From Dokdonia donghaensis DSW-1 (GTDB taxonomy: Bacteria; Bacteroidota; Bacteroidia; Flavobacteriales; Flavobacteriaceae), in contig NZ_CP015125.1 of NCBI RefSeq assembly GCF_001653755.1, forward strand, positions 60,001 through 124,000: 64,000 nucleotides of DNA, written 5' to 3'. Shown here piece by piece: positions 17,953 to 27,298 of the stretch. How positions within the stretch are numbered: position 1 is the stretch's first letter; each line of letters begins with the position of its first letter. Below the pieces are notes generated by a model. It was given only the letters and a program-made list of their open reading frames with translations. It searched no databases and had not been told where the DNA came from. Made by a program: the position numbers and the translations under genes.

Positions 17953-19305
17953 ATGCTTAATATATCTGAAAATCAACTTAACAAGAAGGTGGATATACGT
18001 GGGTATTCCGCTTTCGCGAAAGCGCAAAAAAAACAGCACTTTAAGTACTTTAATAGATTTCTCGTGGCCTTTGCCATTATAGGCGTGATTATCCTCTTTT
18101 TACCCTGGACTCAAAATGTTACAGGAAAAGGATTTGTAACCACTCTCACACCAGACCAAAGACCGCAAACCATACAGTCTCAAATACCGGGACGTATAGA
18201 ACAATGGTTTGTACGCGAGGGAGATTATGTAAAGAAGGGCGACACTATACTGCGCATTTCTGAAATAAAAAATGAATATCAAGATCCTCTTCTTGCCGAA
18301 AGAACTAGACAGCAGCGTGATGCAAAAAGTAATGCCGTAGGCTCTTATAAATCTAAAGTACAAGCGCTAGTAAATCAGCTAGGGGCTTTACAGCGTGAGC
18401 GCAGTTTAAAACTACAACAGGCAGAAAATAAACTTAAACAAGCACGCTACAAGGTGCAAAGTGATAGTATAGACCTAGTAGCTGCAAGAACAAATAGAGA
18501 TATTGCTCAAACACAGTACGACCGTACCGCAACATTACAATCTGAAGGTTTAAAAAGTACAGCAGAGGTAGAAGATAAGCGCCTTAAATTACAAGAGACA
18601 GAGGCAAAACTTATCTCTCAAGAAAATAAGTTACTAGCGAGTCAAAATGAGGTGCTTAATGCAACCCTAGAAATTTCTAGAACACAAGCTACCTATGCCG
18701 AAAAAATAAGTAAAGCTCAGAGTGATAAATTTACAGCCTCCTCTGCGCAGTATGACACAGAAGCACAGGTAAGCAAACTAGACAATGCATCTACTAATTA
18801 TGAGATACGTAGCACATTACAATATGTAGTTGCTCCTCAAAATGGATATATAAACAAGGCCATAAAAGCAGGTATAGGAGAAACTTTTAAAGAAGGAGAG
18901 CAACTGGTAGGCATTATGCCATCCGACTATGACCTAGCTGTAGAGACTTTTGTAAGACCTATAGACTTACCACTCATACATACCGGTGAGAGTATACGTG
19001 TACAATTTGACGGATGGCCGGCTATCGTATTTAGTGGGTGGCCAGATGCTTCTTTCGGGACCTATGGAGGTACCGTGGTGGCTGTCGAAACTTTTATAAG
19101 TAGTAACGGAAAATTTAGAGTTCTTATCGCTCCAGATCCAGAGGCCGAAAGCTGGCCAAAAAACGTTCGTGTAGGCTCCGGCGCACAAACTATTGCTTTA
19201 CTCAATGATGTACCTATCTGGTATGAACTATGGAGGCAGCTCAATGGTTTCCCTGCAGACTATTATTTACCAGATGGAAAAGAACCTGTAAAAGATAAAA
19301 AGTAA
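17953..19305 (+). CDS. HlyD family membrane-fusion protein
   Basis: A periplasmic adaptor of 450 residues linking an inner-membrane exporter to an outer-membrane channel. One N-terminal membrane helix (about residues 37-56, VAFAIIGVIILFLPW) is followed by a biotinyl-lipoyl-like half (GRIEQWFVREGDYVKKGD), a long coiled-coil hairpin rich in Gln, Lys and Glu (about residues 110-275), the second lipoyl half (VVAPQNGYINK) and a beta-barrel region. It begins immediately after the ABC gene's stop and its own stop codon overlaps the tolC start by one base. A palindrome copy near the N-terminus is read as SAFAKAQ. Its substrate is unknown. Confidence 0.93.
   Translation: MLNISENQLNKKVDIRGYSAFAKAQKKQHFKYFNRFLVAFAIIGVIILFLPWTQNVTGKGFVTTLTPDQRPQTIQSQIPGRIEQWFVREGDYVKKGDTILRISEIKNEYQDPLLAERTRQQRDAKSNAVGSYKSKVQALVNQLGALQRERSLKLQQAENKLKQARYKVQSDSIDLVAARTNRDIAQTQYDRTATLQSEGLKSTAEVEDKRLKLQETEAKLISQENKLLASQNEVLNATLEISRTQATYAEKISKAQSDKFTASSAQYDTEAQVSKLDNASTNYEIRSTLQYVVAPQNGYINKAIKAGIGETFKEGEQLVGIMPSDYDLAVETFVRPIDLPLIHTGESIRVQFDGWPAIVFSGWPDASFGTYGGTVVAVETFISSNGKFRVLIAPDPEAESWPKNVRVGSGAQTIALLNDVPIWYELWRQLNGFPADYYLPDGKEPVKDKK
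18010..18023. repeat. GCTTTCGCGAAAGC palindrome, exact copy in the HlyD gene
   Basis: Intragenic copy, read as AFAKA near the N-terminus. Confidence 0.95.
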
Positions 19306-20711
19306 TGAGATTAAACACTTTCATTATATTAACAAGCTTGTTAAGTCTGTTTACTACTGTGAGTCACGCTCAAGAGAATGTCTCAACCCTAGAAAACACT
19401 TTTACTTTTGAAGAGTTTATAGGCTATGTCAAGCAGCACCACCCACTTATTAAACAGGCAGAGCTTGTACTTACTACTGGCGAGGCAAACTTACTTAAAG
19501 CTCGAGGGGGATTTGACCCCAAAATTGAGGTAGACTACGACCGCAAGAAGTTTAAAGGGACTGAGTACTACGACCAGCTCAATGCTACTTTTAAAATTCC
19601 TACGTGGTACGGGATAGAGCTTAAAGGAAATTTTGAAGAAAATACTGGAGAGTTTCTCAATCCTAACCTTACCGTACCAGAAGATGGACTGTACAGTGCT
19701 GGTGTATCTTTTTCTCTTGCACAAGGTCTTCTCATTAATGATCGTATGGCCACACTCAAAAAGGCTCGCTTTTTTGAACAACAAACACAGGCAGATAGGG
19801 ACTTGCTGGTCAATAATCTCATATTTGAAGGAAGTCTGGCCTATTTTGACTGGCTAGAGGCAGAAAATGAAAAACGTATCTACACCACCTTTTTAAAAAA
19901 TGCAACGACTAGACGTAAAGCAGTAGAGCGCAGTGTAGAAGAGGGTGATAAGGCCGCTATAGATATTACCGAAGCTCGTATTACAGAGCAAAACAGACGA
20001 CTCAATCTCGAAGCCGCAACACTCAAAGCGCAAAAAGCTCGCCTTGTGGTGAGTAACTTTTTATGGCTAGACGGTATCCCATTAGAAATAAATGAGACAG
20101 TAAACCCAGTGTTTCCAGACCTTACGGTACTTGATGCCTCACTCCTACTAGCTGGTATCACAGACGTCTCAGTTTTTATGGCAAACCACCCTAAATTGAG
20201 AAGTCTAGACGCAAAAATCAATAGTTTAGAAGTAGATAGATTTCTTAAGAAAAATAAGCTTTTACCTAAGGTAAACTTGCAATACAACTTCTTAACTCCA
20301 GATGGAGACCAACTCAATAGTCTCAATACGGCAAACTATAAGGCCTTTGTAGATGTAAGCTTCCCTATATTTTTACGTAAAGAACGTGGAGACCTTAGGC
20401 TTGCAAAAATAAAGGTACAAGATGCAGAGTATGAGCGTAGCGCAAGCACCCTTTCTATACAAAACAAACTAGAAGCCACACAGGCAGAAATCACATCTCT
20501 GGCTACCCAAAATACACTTATTGCAAATATCGTAACAGATTATGAAGCACTTGTAAAGGCCGAAGAACGTAAATTCTTTTTAGGAGGTAGCTCACTCTTT
20601 CTTATCAACTCACGCGAGCAAAAGCTTATAGATTCAAGACTCAAGTCTAACGCACTACTGGTAAAACAACTCACTGCTAAGGCCAAGTTATACAACGCTG
20701 CAGGATTATAA
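19305..20711 (+). CDS. TolC family outer-membrane efflux protein
   Basis: A 468-residue outer-membrane channel with a signal peptide (about residues 1-22, ending SHAQ). It shows two TolC-type halves of long amphipathic helices, for example LNTFIILT... then FEEFIGYVKQHHPLIKQAEL and later KLEATQAEITSL...YEALVKAEERKFFLGGSSLFLINSR (given in parts). The FLGGSSLF stretch resembles the family's second-repeat signature. Its ATG overlaps the HlyD stop (TAATG), so the two are translationally coupled. It ends the TetR-ABC-HlyD-TolC group and is followed by a palindrome copy and a terminator. Confidence 0.93.
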   Translation: MRLNTFIILTSLLSLFTTVSHAQENVSTLENTFTFEEFIGYVKQHHPLIKQAELVLTTGEANLLKARGGFDPKIEVDYDRKKFKGTEYYDQLNATFKIPTWYGIELKGNFEENTGEFLNPNLTVPEDGLYSAGVSFSLAQGLLINDRMATLKKARFFEQQTQADRDLLVNNLIFEGSLAYFDWLEAENEKRIYTTFLKNATTRRKAVERSVEEGDKAAIDITEARITEQNRRLNLEAATLKAQKARLVVSNFLWLDGIPLEINETVNPVFPDLTVLDASLLLAGITDVSVFMANHPKLRSLDAKINSLEVDRFLKKNKLLPKVNLQYNFLTPDGDQLNSLNTANYKAFVDVSFPIFLRKERGDLRLAKIKVQDAEYERSASTLSIQNKLEATQAEITSLATQNTLIANIVTDYEALVKAEERKFFLGGSSLFLINSREQKLIDSRLKSNALLVKQLTAKAKLYNAAGL

Positions 20712-20719
20712 TTTTTTAC

Positions 20720-20733
20720 GCTTTCGCGAAAGC
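20720..20733. repeat. GCTTTCGCGAAAGC palindrome, exact copy
   Basis: Follows the tolC stop; symmetry extends to TTACGC...GCGTAA (20717-20736). Confidence 0.95.
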
Positions 20734-20766
20734 GTAATCACCCTCAACACAAATATCTTATTACAC

Positions 20767-20807
20767 ATAACATTGCCTTATGACACTAAGGCAATGTTAT
20801 GTTTTTA
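20767..20807 (+). terminator. Intrinsic terminator after tolC
   Basis: ATAACATTGCCTTA pairs with TAAGGCAATGTTAT across the loop TGACAC, followed by GTTTTTATATTTT. Confidence 0.85.
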
Positions 20808-20866
20808 TATTTTGTAATTTTAATAGAATTTTTTTACAAAAAGGGAATACACAAACCTATTAAATT

Positions 20867-22012
20867 ATGAAACTACAGCTGCACAAGTACATCTTACCTA
20901 TACTTATAAGTATAAGCTCGCTGGCCTGCTCTGACAACGAAACGCCAGAAACAACAAATCAAAATCTTCCAGAAGATGAAAACCCTGTGGCAGATACAAG
21001 TATAGACATACCAGGTGCTATAAGAGACATCTCATCTACAACACTTGTTGCCGAAATGGGTATAGGATGGAATCTTGGTAATAGCCTAGATGTAGAAAAT
21101 GCAGATAAAACCGCCTGGGGAAACCCATTACCCTCACAAGCTGTTATAGATAAGGTATACGAGATGGGCTTTAGAACACTAAGAGTACCTATCACGTGGG
21201 TATACGACCAGCAGTCTACAGCACCATATACTGTTAATGAAGATTTTATGACTCAAGTGCAAGAGACAGTAAATTATGGAATAAGTAAGGATATGCACGT
21301 TATTATAGACGTGCATCACGATAATGCCTGGTTACGTCCTACTACAGAAGATGCACCGGCCGCAAAAGAACGACTAGCAAGTTTATGGACACAAATAGCA
21401 GATCGATTTAAGAGTTATGGTGACAAACTCATCTTTGAAACACTTAATGAAAATAGACTTCTTAACTCTCCAGAAGAGTGGTCTGGCGGTACAGAAGAGG
21501 GAAGAACAATCCTCAATGAGTATCACCAGACAGCGCTTAATGCTATAAGAGCTACTGGAGGCAACAACCTAGGTCGTCACATTATGATAAGTACCTATGC
21601 AGCAAGTACAACACCCGCGGCGATGGATGGACTTGTACTGCCAGAAGATGACCACCTTATAGTTTCTTTACACACCTATTTTCCTTGGCCATTTACGGGT
21701 CAAGAAGATGGCACAGCAAACTGGGGAACAGATGAAGAGAAAGCACAACTCGAAAATGAATTTGACTACATTAGAGAAAAATGGATTGTACAACAAGGAC
21801 GTCCTGTAATATTAGGCGAGTGGGGCGCTATAGACAGAGATAACACAAGCACTAGAGAAGCCTATATGCAGTTTTATGTTGAGCAAAGTTTAGCACGTGG
21901 TCTATTACCTATAGTTTGGGATGACGGAGGGAATTTTAGACTCTTAGATAGATCAAATCTAGAGTGGCACTTCCCTACCCTAGCAGAAACTATAATTGAA
22001 GTAAGTAACTAG
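20867..22012 (+). CDS. glycoside hydrolase family 5 lipoprotein (endoglucanase-like)
   Basis: A 381-residue lipoprotein: signal peptide with lipobox SSLAC and lipidated Cys21, followed by an acidic spacer rich in Asn, Glu and Pro. The catalytic (beta/alpha)8 domain starts near residue 55 (VAEMGIGWNLGNSLD). Expected GH5 residues are present: Arg in FRTLRVPITW, the His pair in IIDVHHDNAW, acid/base Glu195 in TLNEN and nucleophile Glu318 in ILGEWG. It should cut beta-1,4-linked glucans or mannans at the cell surface; the exact substrate is not readable. It is a single gene between two terminators and has no neighbouring SusCD pair. Confidence 0.92.
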   Translation: MKLQLHKYILPILISISSLACSDNETPETTNQNLPEDENPVADTSIDIPGAIRDISSTTLVAEMGIGWNLGNSLDVENADKTAWGNPLPSQAVIDKVYEMGFRTLRVPITWVYDQQSTAPYTVNEDFMTQVQETVNYGISKDMHVIIDVHHDNAWLRPTTEDAPAAKERLASLWTQIADRFKSYGDKLIFETLNENRLLNSPEEWSGGTEEGRTILNEYHQTALNAIRATGGNNLGRHIMISTYAASTTPAAMDGLVLPEDDHLIVSLHTYFPWPFTGQEDGTANWGTDEEKAQLENEFDYIREKWIVQQGRPVILGEWGAIDRDNTSTREAYMQFYVEQSLARGLLPIVWDDGGNFRLLDRSNLEWHFPTLAETIIEVSN

Positions 22013-22033
22013 TACTGTAGAAAATGACATAAA

Positions 22034-22069
22034 CAAACAAGCCTCACTCTTAATTGAGTGAGGCTTGTT
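22034..22069. terminator. Bidirectional terminator between the GH5 and M1/ABC genes
   Basis: A perfect 15-bp stem: AAACAAGCCTCACTC, TTAATT loop, GAGTGAGGCTTGTTT. The A- and T-rich arms allow it to serve both converging genes. Confidence 0.9.
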
Positions 22070-22093
22070 TGCTTATAAGCGATGTATCTAGTT

Positions 22094-25000
22094 TTACTCT
22101 TCTATAGTAGCGGTGTTTTCTGTTACCTTTTTACGGTTATCACTTCCTCTTCTATCTATGAGTTTATTAAATGGATCTATACCAGCTTCTACAGGTTTTT
22201 GATCTACGATGATATCAAAATTGTTATTGATATCGCTCACCTTTATCTTCTGTAAGTATAGAACGTTCTCATCACCTGTCTCCTCATTTTCTTCTCCAAA
22301 GATACCAAGCTCTATATAATCACTTAGTGGCAGTGATACTATTGCATCTTCTTCTCCCTCTGGCGTATAAGTAATACTGTCTCCTTGCTTTGAAACAAAT
22401 TGCTTTTTACCTTTTTTCTGAGAGTGATATTTACTCACAAATGCGTTTACATTTACAGCATACTTACCATCTGGAAGTTCTGTATAACTAGCCTCATCTA
22501 CTTTATTATCATACAGTGTGATTTTTTCAAACATATCTGTAATAAGATATTGTAATGAGTCTGGTGTTACCGCTCTTAAGTCATTTACAAACTCTGTAGC
22601 CGTAGGATATGGACTGGCCTTAAATTGATACTTCTCTGCAAATCTTTTGGCAACTCCATTAAAGACGTCTTCACCTAGATAGTCACTCATTGCGTAAAGT
22701 ACTAGCGACCCTTTTTGATAGTGAATATACTGCTGGTTTTCATTATACATTAACGGCTGTTCTTTTATTTGCTCGGCTGTTCTACCTGTGAGATAACCAT
22801 CCATAGCATCTTTTAAGAAACGGCGCATTTGGGTTTTTCCATACGTTTTTTCTAACACCTTAAGTGAGCTATACTCAGACATACTTTCTGATAACAATGT
22901 AGCTCCTTTTACAGGCGCACCTATTACCTGGTGTGCCCACCACTGGTGTGCAAGCTCGTGAGCAGTAATAGACAGTGGGTAGTCTACCGCATCTTGATCC
23001 TCGTCATCTACATCTGCTACAAAACCTAAGCCTTCACTAAAAGGGATTGTATTTGCAAATGCCTGTGCAAAAGTTCCGTAAGCCTTTGGGAACTCAATAA
23101 TACGCACCTGCTTATGCTGGTATGGGGTATAATTATTACCGTAATAGTCTAGTCCCTTTTTCATACCGTTCATCATACGGTCTAAGTTATATGTGTGATC
23201 TGGATGGTGATAAATCTCAAGGTTAATACCATTATACACTTCTCTCTTGACCTCATAAGAAGCACTTAAGAAGGAGTAAAAGTTAAGCATCTTAGAGTCC
23301 ATCTTATAGTGATAGTACTTACGTCCATCTTCTTCCCACTCTTTTGTGAGGTATCCTGGTGCGATTGCAATTTGATCTGGAGCCGTGCTCAAGGTTGCCT
23401 CAAAGTCTATCCAGTCACTATATCCTCCTATGTAGTTACGATCTCTTGCTCCCGGGGTGTCTGGGTCTGGCATTCTATCTTTAGGCGCGAGGTCATACTT
23501 TCTACGAACCTCTGTATTACGTATTTCAAAACGCTCATCATACCCTATAGAAGGAAACATCCCGTAGTTTACAAAAGTTCCGTTTGTAGAAATAGGAGAC
23601 TTATCGTCTAAAAATTTGTTCTCCTCATTCTCCATTGTAAACTTAAATACCAATGTATCTCCAGGCTGCATTGCTTTTGCGAAAGCGTACATTTTATAGT
23701 TATAATCTTCATTATCATAAACAATCTCTGCCTCACGGTCTAATGTGATTTCTGTAGGGTAATCTGTGAGGTTTACGTGCAGGGTATCTATGGCTACTGA
23801 GTCTTTATTTACCATTGTAAATGTTGCCCCAGCTTTAAAATCACGCGACTCTGGATACATATCCATAAAAGTATTTACAGCAACAAGTCGTGGCTGTGGG
23901 ATACCGGCATATTTTCCTAAATCTCTTTCGGCCTGCACGCGTAATTCTTCTCTTTCTTTACCTGTGAGCAACTCATTTTCTACATTATTTATGTACCAAG
24001 AATAACTACCTATTCCTAAAAAGACAATGAGACTTGTTAGTGCTGTGGTAATGATGGGTGTAGTTAATCTCGCTTTCGCGAAAGCAAAACGCGCCTTTGC
24101 CGTAGCCCCCATACCACGTCTATAGAAAAGTATAGCCGCCATAAGTAAAATGATACCGAAAGCAATCCAATATACCCTAAACGTATAAAAACGTGGTAGT
24201 ACGGTACCATAACCATCAAAATCTGACGGGCTAGGCGTTCCTCCAGAGTTAAAGTCAAAAATAGCTTGCTGGACACCTATCGCATTTTGAAGTAATGGAA
24301 CTCCTATACCTATAACGAGTAAGGTTACCAGACCCACCCACTTATTTTTAATTAAAGTATGTACGAGTAATGCCAGTAATATCCACGGTACATATTTCCA
24401 TACGTTAATTAAAAATGCTTGAAAAACATAAAGGTCTATCTGGTAATCATAAAAGCCTTTAAGGGTTTGAAAAGCGAGACCACAAAGTATTAATACAACT
24501 TGCAAAAAAGCTGTCATTAAGAATAATGAAATACCTCTACAGACTAGAAAGACCCAATCTTTTGTAGGTGTTACATCTACAATCTGATTGATATGAGCAG
24601 CCTTTGCTCTGTCCATTAAAAATCCAGAATATAAGTGTATGAGCAAGAATGAAAACAACACGATATATGCAGATGGTTCTGCGAGCATTGTCCACGTTTT
24701 TGGTAAGATTGCCGTATTATATATAAGTTGAGAGAAACTCATCATTACAAAGGTCAGTACAATAGCTAGAAAGGTTATGATTATAAACGGCCATCCAGTA
24801 ATGATGTATTTAGTATCACTTTTTACGAGCTGCCATAGGGTCTTAAACTGCCCCACTATTGAGAAGTCTGTAGTGACAGCAGGCATCTCTATGCGTTGTA
24901 TTTTACTAGAATTTTTCTTTACTGCTCTAATTGCCTTTTTCTTAAAGAAATTAAAGCGCATAGCGTGCTGCTGAAAGTTAAAACGTGCAATGATTAAAAA

Positions 25001-25774
25001 GAGGATTCCAAAGGATATGCCTGCCCACAATAATCTATTGTAAAGTAAAGTACCCACCATAGGTATAGATTTATTGTTTTGCTCAACTGGTGTCCAGTAC
25101 TCTGTAGCATCTGCTAGTGCCACATTTGCCATAGGGTCAAAAAGCGCATACCAAAAGGTGTCGTCTGCATTATCTGCCATACTTGTCGCTATAAGCTGGA
25201 TAATAATCATCGTGAGTACGGTCATAAATCCAATGTTGAGATTACGAGTAAACACGACTATAGCAAAAACAATCGCACTGTAAAAAAGCACATTAGGAAA
25301 TATGATAAAAGCAAATGGCTGTACATAATTCCATAAACTAAAAGGTCCCAAAAGTGCCTCATTAGATCCTGGAAGGACAGATCCTACAAGTAGACCTAAT
25401 ATGGTAGCGATAGCTATTAATAAGTTAATGGTTATTGCTGCCGAGAATTTGGCAAGTAAGTACTGCACCTTAGTAAGCGGGTACGAGTACAAAACATTGT
25501 GCATATTGTTTTTAAAATCTCGATCTATTGTGCCTCCTGTAATAGAAGGAATTAATAGATAAGCAAGCATTGCCAGCTGTGATAAAATACCCGTTATAGC
25601 CAGCGGACTATTAAGATAAACATTGCTAGTCACTGTAACATTATCACTACTAAAAACGCCTAAGCCAGCTGCCATTATAAGTACAGCTAGTAAAAACATT
25701 ATGGCAGAAAATATATAAAAAAGCGGTTTCTTAAACCACGTCTTTATCTCGTGTAGATAGATAGTACTAAACAT
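22094..25774 (-). CDS. ABC transporter permease fused to an M1-type aminopeptidase domain
   Basis: A 1226-residue membrane protein. The first 600 residues or so hold about twelve hydrophobic segments in two ABC-2-like permease blocks. The C-terminal half is a gluzincin peptidase: a substrate-site-like region around residues 690-930, then HELAH (His939, Glu940, His943) and a downstream Glu in SES (Glu963), which complete a zinc site of M1 type. The neighbouring gene supplies an ATPase of the matching kind. The peptidase half is likely outside the cytoplasm. Such M1/ABC-2 fusions occur in Bacteroidetes, but their substrate is not known to me. Two palindrome copies lie inside, read as YAFAKA and FAFAKAR. 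Its start is 2 bp from the ATPase stop, so they form an operon. Confidence 0.9.
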   Translation of the reverse strand: MFSTIYLHEIKTWFKKPLFYIFSAIMFLLAVLIMAAGLGVFSSDNVTVTSNVYLNSPLAITGILSQLAMLAYLLIPSITGGTIDRDFKNNMHNVLYSYPLTKVQYLLAKFSAAITINLLIAIATILGLLVGSVLPGSNEALLGPFSLWNYVQPFAFIIFPNVLFYSAIVFAIVVFTRNLNIGFMTVLTMIIIQLIATSMADNADDTFWYALFDPMANVALADATEYWTPVEQNNKSIPMVGTLLYNRLLWAGISFGILFLIIARFNFQQHAMRFNFFKKKAIRAVKKNSSKIQRIEMPAVTTDFSIVGQFKTLWQLVKSDTKYIITGWPFIIITFLAIVLTFVMMSFSQLIYNTAILPKTWTMLAEPSAYIVLFSFLLIHLYSGFLMDRAKAAHINQIVDVTPTKDWVFLVCRGISLFLMTAFLQVVLILCGLAFQTLKGFYDYQIDLYVFQAFLINVWKYVPWILLALLVHTLIKNKWVGLVTLLVIGIGVPLLQNAIGVQQAIFDFNSGGTPSPSDFDGYGTVLPRFYTFRVYWIAFGIILLMAAILFYRRGMGATAKARFAFAKARLTTPIITTALTSLIVFLGIGSYSWYINNVENELLTGKEREELRVQAERDLGKYAGIPQPRLVAVNTFMDMYPESRDFKAGATFTMVNKDSVAIDTLHVNLTDYPTEITLDREAEIVYDNEDYNYKMYAFAKAMQPGDTLVFKFTMENEENKFLDDKSPISTNGTFVNYGMFPSIGYDERFEIRNTEVRRKYDLAPKDRMPDPDTPGARDRNYIGGYSDWIDFEATLSTAPDQIAIAPGYLTKEWEEDGRKYYHYKMDSKMLNFYSFLSASYEVKREVYNGINLEIYHHPDHTYNLDRMMNGMKKGLDYYGNNYTPYQHKQVRIIEFPKAYGTFAQAFANTIPFSEGLGFVADVDDEDQDAVDYPLSITAHELAHQWWAHQVIGAPVKGATLLSESMSEYSSLKVLEKTYGKTQMRRFLKDAMDGYLTGRTAEQIKEQPLMYNENQQYIHYQKGSLVLYAMSDYLGEDVFNGVAKRFAEKYQFKASPYPTATEFVNDLRAVTPDSLQYLITDMFEKITLYDNKVDEASYTELPDGKYAVNVNAFVSKYHSQKKGKKQFVSKQGDSITYTPEGEEDAIVSLPLSDYIELGIFGEENEETGDENVLYLQKIKVSDINNNFDIIVDQKPVEAGIDPFNKLIDRRGSDNRKKVTENTATIEE
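23673..23686. repeat. Palindrome variant GCTTTTGCGAAAGC in the M1/ABC gene
   Basis: One mismatch; read on the minus strand as AFAKA. Confidence 0.8.
24072..24085. repeat. GCTTTCGCGAAAGC palindrome, exact copy in the M1/ABC gene
   Basis: Read on the minus strand as AFAKA, in the segment following a membrane helix. Confidence 0.95.
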
Positions 25775-25776
25775 AA

Positions 25777-26667
25777 CTATGCTACCGTTTGAGATTGATT
25801 CTTATTGAGTGTTGTAAAATACACGTCTTCTAGTGTGGCAGCTACTGGTTCAAAACCTTCTCCTGGCATACTCTCGCTATAAACTCGCACATCTAGATCG
25901 TTTGAATCATTAAAGCTAGATGATATTACATTATGGCTATTCTGTAATACTTCTACACCTTCTCTAGAGGTTGTAGTTTTCCAGATATGTCCCTCTAGGC
26001 TTTGCACTAATTCCTTTGGAGTGCTTTGCGATAAGATTTTACCTCCATTAAGAATTGCCATATCTGTACATAATTCTTTTACATCATCTACAATGTGTGT
26101 TGAAAATATAACAATGTGGTTTGTCCCTATCTCACGTAATACATTTAAAAATCTATGACGCTCTGCTGGATCAAGACCTGCTGTAGGCTCATCTACAATA
26201 ATTAGTTTTGGATTATTAAGTAATAACTGGGCGATACCAAAGCGTTGCTTCATCCCTCCAGAATATCCTGCTACGTGTTTATTGCGCACATCACTTAGGT
26301 TAGTCACCTCAAGCGCTTTATCTACAATAGCTGTACGCTCCGCTTTATTTGTAATTCCTTTTAGGCTTGCAAAATAATGTAGCAAGTCACTGGCACTCAT
26401 TTTAGGGTATACTCCAAACTCCTGAGGTAAGTACCCAAGTGTTTTTCTAAATTCAATTTTGTTGTTAAGTATATCAAGTCCATTAAAGTCTATCTCACCT
26501 GTATCTGGCTCTTGTAATGTTGCAATAGTTCTCATAAGAGAAGACTTTCCTGCCCCGTTAGGTCCTAGTAGACCAAACATTCCTGCCTTTATATCTATGG
26601 TTACATTATCAAGGGCTTTTACACCGTTAGGGTACGTTTTTGAGACATTCTTTAAACTTAAAATCAT
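25777..26667 (-). CDS. ABC transporter ATP-binding protein
   Basis: A 296-residue ATPase that would power the adjacent permease/peptidase. All motifs are intact: Walker A GPNGAGKSS (about residues 36-44), Q-loop near LPQEFGVY, signature YSGGMKQR, Walker B LIIVDEPTAGLD, and switch His in IFSTHIV. A C-terminal extension of about 80 residues follows the nucleotide-binding domain, as in many ABC-2 ATPases. It is first in a two-gene operon. No clear promoter was found in the 190 bp upstream. Confidence 0.95.
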   Translation of the reverse strand: MILSLKNVSKTYPNGVKALDNVTIDIKAGMFGLLGPNGAGKSSLMRTIATLQEPDTGEIDFNGLDILNNKIEFRKTLGYLPQEFGVYPKMSASDLLHYFASLKGITNKAERTAIVDKALEVTNLSDVRNKHVAGYSGGMKQRFGIAQLLLNNPKLIIVDEPTAGLDPAERHRFLNVLREIGTNHIVIFSTHIVDDVKELCTDMAILNGGKILSQSTPKELVQSLEGHIWKTTTSREGVEVLQNSHNVISSSFNDSNDLDVRVYSESMPGEGFEPVAATLEDVYFTTLNKNQSQTVA

Positions 26668-26827
26668 ATATATGGTTTTTGTTAGTGCATAAGTATATCA
26701 ATAATACATAATGTTACACCACAAGAGCGCATATAAAAGAATTAATCACCTGCTGCATATACTCAATGACTGATAGTTGCTTTATAAGTAATGCATTACA
26801 AGATAGTATAAAGAAAAAATAATCCAT

Positions 26828-26854
26828 AAAAAAAGGCTCCCATTTCTGGAAGCC
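26828..26854 (-). terminator. Terminator after tRNA-like copy 1
   Basis: On the minus strand: GGCTTCC, AGAAAT loop, GGGAGCC, then seven T. Confidence 0.8.
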
Positions 26855-26859
26855 TTCGT

Positions 26860-26940
26860 GGGCGCTAAGGGATTCGAACCCCTGACTCTCCCGATGTAAA
26901 ATCGGGATGCTCTGAGTATATTAATGAGCTATAAATCTCC
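26860..26940 (-). pseudogene. tRNA-like sequence, copy 1 (degenerate tRNA-Val relative)
   Basis: On the minus strand the 3' portion (GTCAGGGGTTCGAATCCCTTAG then CGCCC) is identical to the true tRNA-Val genes nearby. The D stem GCTC/GAGC and an anticodon-like arm (TCCCGA, loop TTTTACA, TCGGGA) can form. The 5' acceptor strand is GGAGATT, which cannot pair with the 3' AGCGCCC, and the D loop lacks GG. It is unlikely to be a working tRNA. The GIY-YIG gene upstream ends inside it. Confidence 0.75.
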
Positions 26941-27180
26941 TTTGATAAGCTTCTCAATCATAACCCTACTTTTCCATTTTTTAATTTGCAGCTCGCGTTG
27001 TACGGCTTCTGCCCTAGTCGCAAAGCTCCTCGTGTACTTGGCTTCCCAATCTTTAGCTTTTGAAGTAAATCCCTTACTACTTGACAAATGTTTCTTGAGT
27101 CGATTCTCGACATCATTTGTAGAGCCGATGTAATATCGATTAAGATGCGGCGAGAATAATATGTAAATGTAGAAATTCAT
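26929..27180 (-). CDS. GIY-YIG nuclease-family small protein, copy 1
   Basis: An 83-residue single-domain protein of the GIY-YIG/URI type. YIYIL and YYIGSTND carry the two name-giving segments, Arg in VENRLKKH is the catalytic-type arginine, and Glu in AVQRELQIKKWKSR is the metal-site-type glutamate. I start it at ATG 27180 to match the other two copies; a longer frame reaches 27201. The stop TAG lies inside the tRNA-like sequence, whose first bases encode its last residues GDL. It is the most diverged copy (WEAKYTRSFATRAEA versus WEIKYTETFTTRSEA). Its role is unknown. Confidence 0.85.
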   Translation of the reverse strand: MNFYIYILFSPHLNRYYIGSTNDVENRLKKHLSSSKGFTSKAKDWEAKYTRSFATRAEAVQRELQIKKWKSRVMIEKLIKGDL

Positions 27181-27186
27181 AAAAAC

Positions 27187-27212
27187 AAAAAAGGCCCCCA
27201 TTTCTGGAAGCC
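27187..27212 (-). terminator. Terminator after tRNA-like copy 2
   Basis: On the minus strand: GGCTTCC, AGAAAT loop, GGGGGCC, then a T-run. Confidence 0.8.
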
Positions 27213-27217
27213 TCTGT

Positions 27218-27298
27218 GGGCGCTAAGGGATTCGAACCCCTGACTCTCCCGATGTAAAATCGGGATGCTCTGAGTATATTAATGAGCTATAAATCTCC
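27218..27298 (-). pseudogene. tRNA-like sequence, copy 2
   Basis: Appears identical to copy 1 over its 81 bases, with the same unpaired 5' acceptor strand. It lies 358 bp from copy 1. Confidence 0.75.

Noticed and set aside
15107..20711. Insertion sequence or prophage near the TetR/ABC genes
   Set aside because: No transposase, integrase or terminal inverted repeats were seen.
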